Shown piece by piece: positions 6,474 through 7,038 of a DNA stretch of 7,038 bases. Numbering within the stretch: the first letter of the stretch is position 1; each line of letters opens with the position of its first letter. Below the pieces are notes generated by a model. That model was given only the letters and a program-made list of their open reading frames with translations. It had not been told where the DNA came from and did no database searches. Both the position numbers and the translations under genes were made by a program. Origin of the DNA: an uncultured Pseudomonadota bacterium (GTDB lineage: Bacteria; Pseudomonadota; Gammaproteobacteria; Burkholderiales; SG8-39); assembly GCA_903864555.1 (NCBI GenBank), contig CAIPGJ010000347.1, positions 1 through 7,038 on the forward strand, given 5' to 3'.

Positions 6474-6489
6474 ATGCTTCTGTGATCAT
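6415..6489 (+). repeat. Three copies of TGTGATCAT
   Basis: The nonamer TGTGATCAT occurs at 6415-6423, 6467-6475 and 6481-6489. The last two are 14 bases apart and cover the 3' end of the L,D-transpeptidase gene; the first forms the palindrome TCACA-A-TGTGA (6409-6419) with its left neighbour. Whether it binds a protein is unknown. Confidence 0.5.
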
Positions 6490-6966
6490 TACCGGGGTGT
6501 AGGCAGGTGTCGCATCAAACAGTTCGACCATATCTGGATTGCGCATGCGTACGCAGCCGATCGACCTGGGAATTCCCATCGGTGCAGTATCCGGGGATCC
6601 ATGGATATAGATGTAACGACGCATGGTGTCCACTTGTCCCAGGCGATTGAAACCGGGCTCGCACCCCGAAAGCCAGAGGATACGGGTCAGCATCCAGTCC
6701 CGCCCGGGATGAAGAGCTGCCAGGTCAGGCGTCCAGATTTCCCCGGTAGCCCGGCGTCCCACAAATACCGACTTGATCGGACAACCCTCCCCTATCTTTG
6801 CACGAACCCGATGCCGGCCACGTGGCGTGCACTGGCTGCCCCTGAGCCCACCTGGCCCGATTCTGGCAGTGGAGATGGCGTACTCGAGGCGTGGCTACCC
6901 ATCAGCACCGAGAAGTCTTAACGACTGGGATTTGATCGAAATGATGATGTTGCGCCCGTCGCTCAT
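6472..6966 (-). pseudogene. YkuD-family L,D-transpeptidase interrupted by an in-frame TAG
   Basis: L,D-transpeptidases of the YkuD (ErfK/YbiS) family form 3-3 crosslinks in peptidoglycan or attach proteins to it. The frame starts at ATG 6966-6964 with AAGG five bases before it and reads MSDGRNIIISIKSQSLRLL, a typical domain start. Codon 24 is TAG (6897-6895). The same frame then continues without frameshift through PRLEYAISTARIGPG, CTPRGRHRVRAKIGEG, VFVGRRATGEIWTPDL and the active site: IHGSPDTAPMG (His about 122) and SIGCVRMRN (Cys about 138), ending at TGA 6474-6472. Read through, it would have 164 residues, the usual size for the short family members. A single CAG-to-TAG change would explain the break. 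The next start-type codon, GTG at 6762, would drop about half the domain. No signal peptide is visible. Alternatives are suppressor read-through or a base-call error. Family identity is very sure. Confidence 0.85.
6785..6792 (-). other. KOPS-like octamer pointing toward the dif-like site
   Basis: The minus strand reads GGGGAGGG, matching GGGNAGGG and identical to the octamer at 2780-2787 but on the opposite strand. It lies inside the interrupted L,D-transpeptidase gene, right of the dif-like site, and points toward it. Confidence 0.35.
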
Positions 6967-7038
6967 TTTCGCCTTGCCTTGAAGAATGCGGAGAGGCAGG
7001 CAGAACAGGCTTCTGCCATCAGGCCGCCAATGACTTCG
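6963..7038 (-). CDS. C-terminal end of an unidentified gene (partial)
   Basis: Entering from the right edge on the minus strand, one frame gives 24 residues beginning EVIGGLMAEACSACL and ending FFKARRK before a TGA at 6965-6963. That stop overlaps the L,D-transpeptidase ATG as ATGA, a classic coupled-gene junction, which is the main support that this frame is real. The end looks helical and closes with a basic tail. I do not recognise the family. The frame of the L,D-transpeptidase itself is also open to the edge, so the choice is not certain. Confidence 0.45.
   Translation of the reverse strand, partial: EVIGGLMAEACSACLSAFFKARRK

Noticed and set aside
6601..6921. 106-codon plus-strand open frame
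   Set aside because: Antisense to the YkuD domain, whose catalytic motifs are unmistakable on the minus strand.

Overview
This window reads as a bacterial chromosome, most likely a betaproteobacterium of the order Burkholderiales and possibly the family Alcaligenaceae. Three things point there: the ygfZ / mltG-tmk-holB-tatD-ankyrin layout, the coding style of these proteins, and a solitary tripartite-tricarboxylate-type (Bug/TctC) periplasmic binding protein, a family greatly expanded in Bordetella and its relatives. The taxonomic call is inference; no species can be named from the sequence alone.

Left part (1-4850): ygfZ (folate-binding Fe-S/tRNA-modification factor) runs leftward off the window edge. 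From the other side of a 150-base divergent spacer a tightly packed rightward operon starts: mltG (septal murein endolytic transglycosylase), tmk (dTMP kinase), holB (clamp-loader delta-prime), tatD (metal-dependent DNase) and an exported ankyrin-repeat protein. Gaps are 8, 6 and 4 bases and the last pair overlaps by 8 bases, so the five genes are probably co-transcribed and partly translationally coupled. The operon links DNA precursor supply, replisome loading, DNA processing and cell-wall synthesis. At the tmk-holB junction a perfect 10-base tandem duplication carries two ATG codons, only one of which opens holB.

Middle (4851-4980): a 130-base convergent spacer holds a 28-base sequence with the two-armed architecture of a XerC/XerD dif site (inner arms CGCATAA and TTATGTTAA around a 6-base centre). 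Genes on both sides point at it, and all three E. coli-type KOPS octamers (GGGNAGGG) that I found by eye in the window also point at it. If real, the window spans the replication terminus resolution site, or a dif-related integration scar.

Right part (4981-7038): an orphan Bug-type binding-protein gene on the minus strand; a 306-base spacer with a good sigma70-type promoter for a complete tRNA-Asn (GTT); a short repeat-rich region; and a minus-strand YkuD L,D-transpeptidase gene whose family signature is intact but which is interrupted by an in-frame TAG at codon 24. The final bases hold the C-terminal end of an unidentified minus-strand gene that overlaps the L,D-transpeptidase start by ATGA. 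No CRISPR array, insertion sequence or phage gene was seen.
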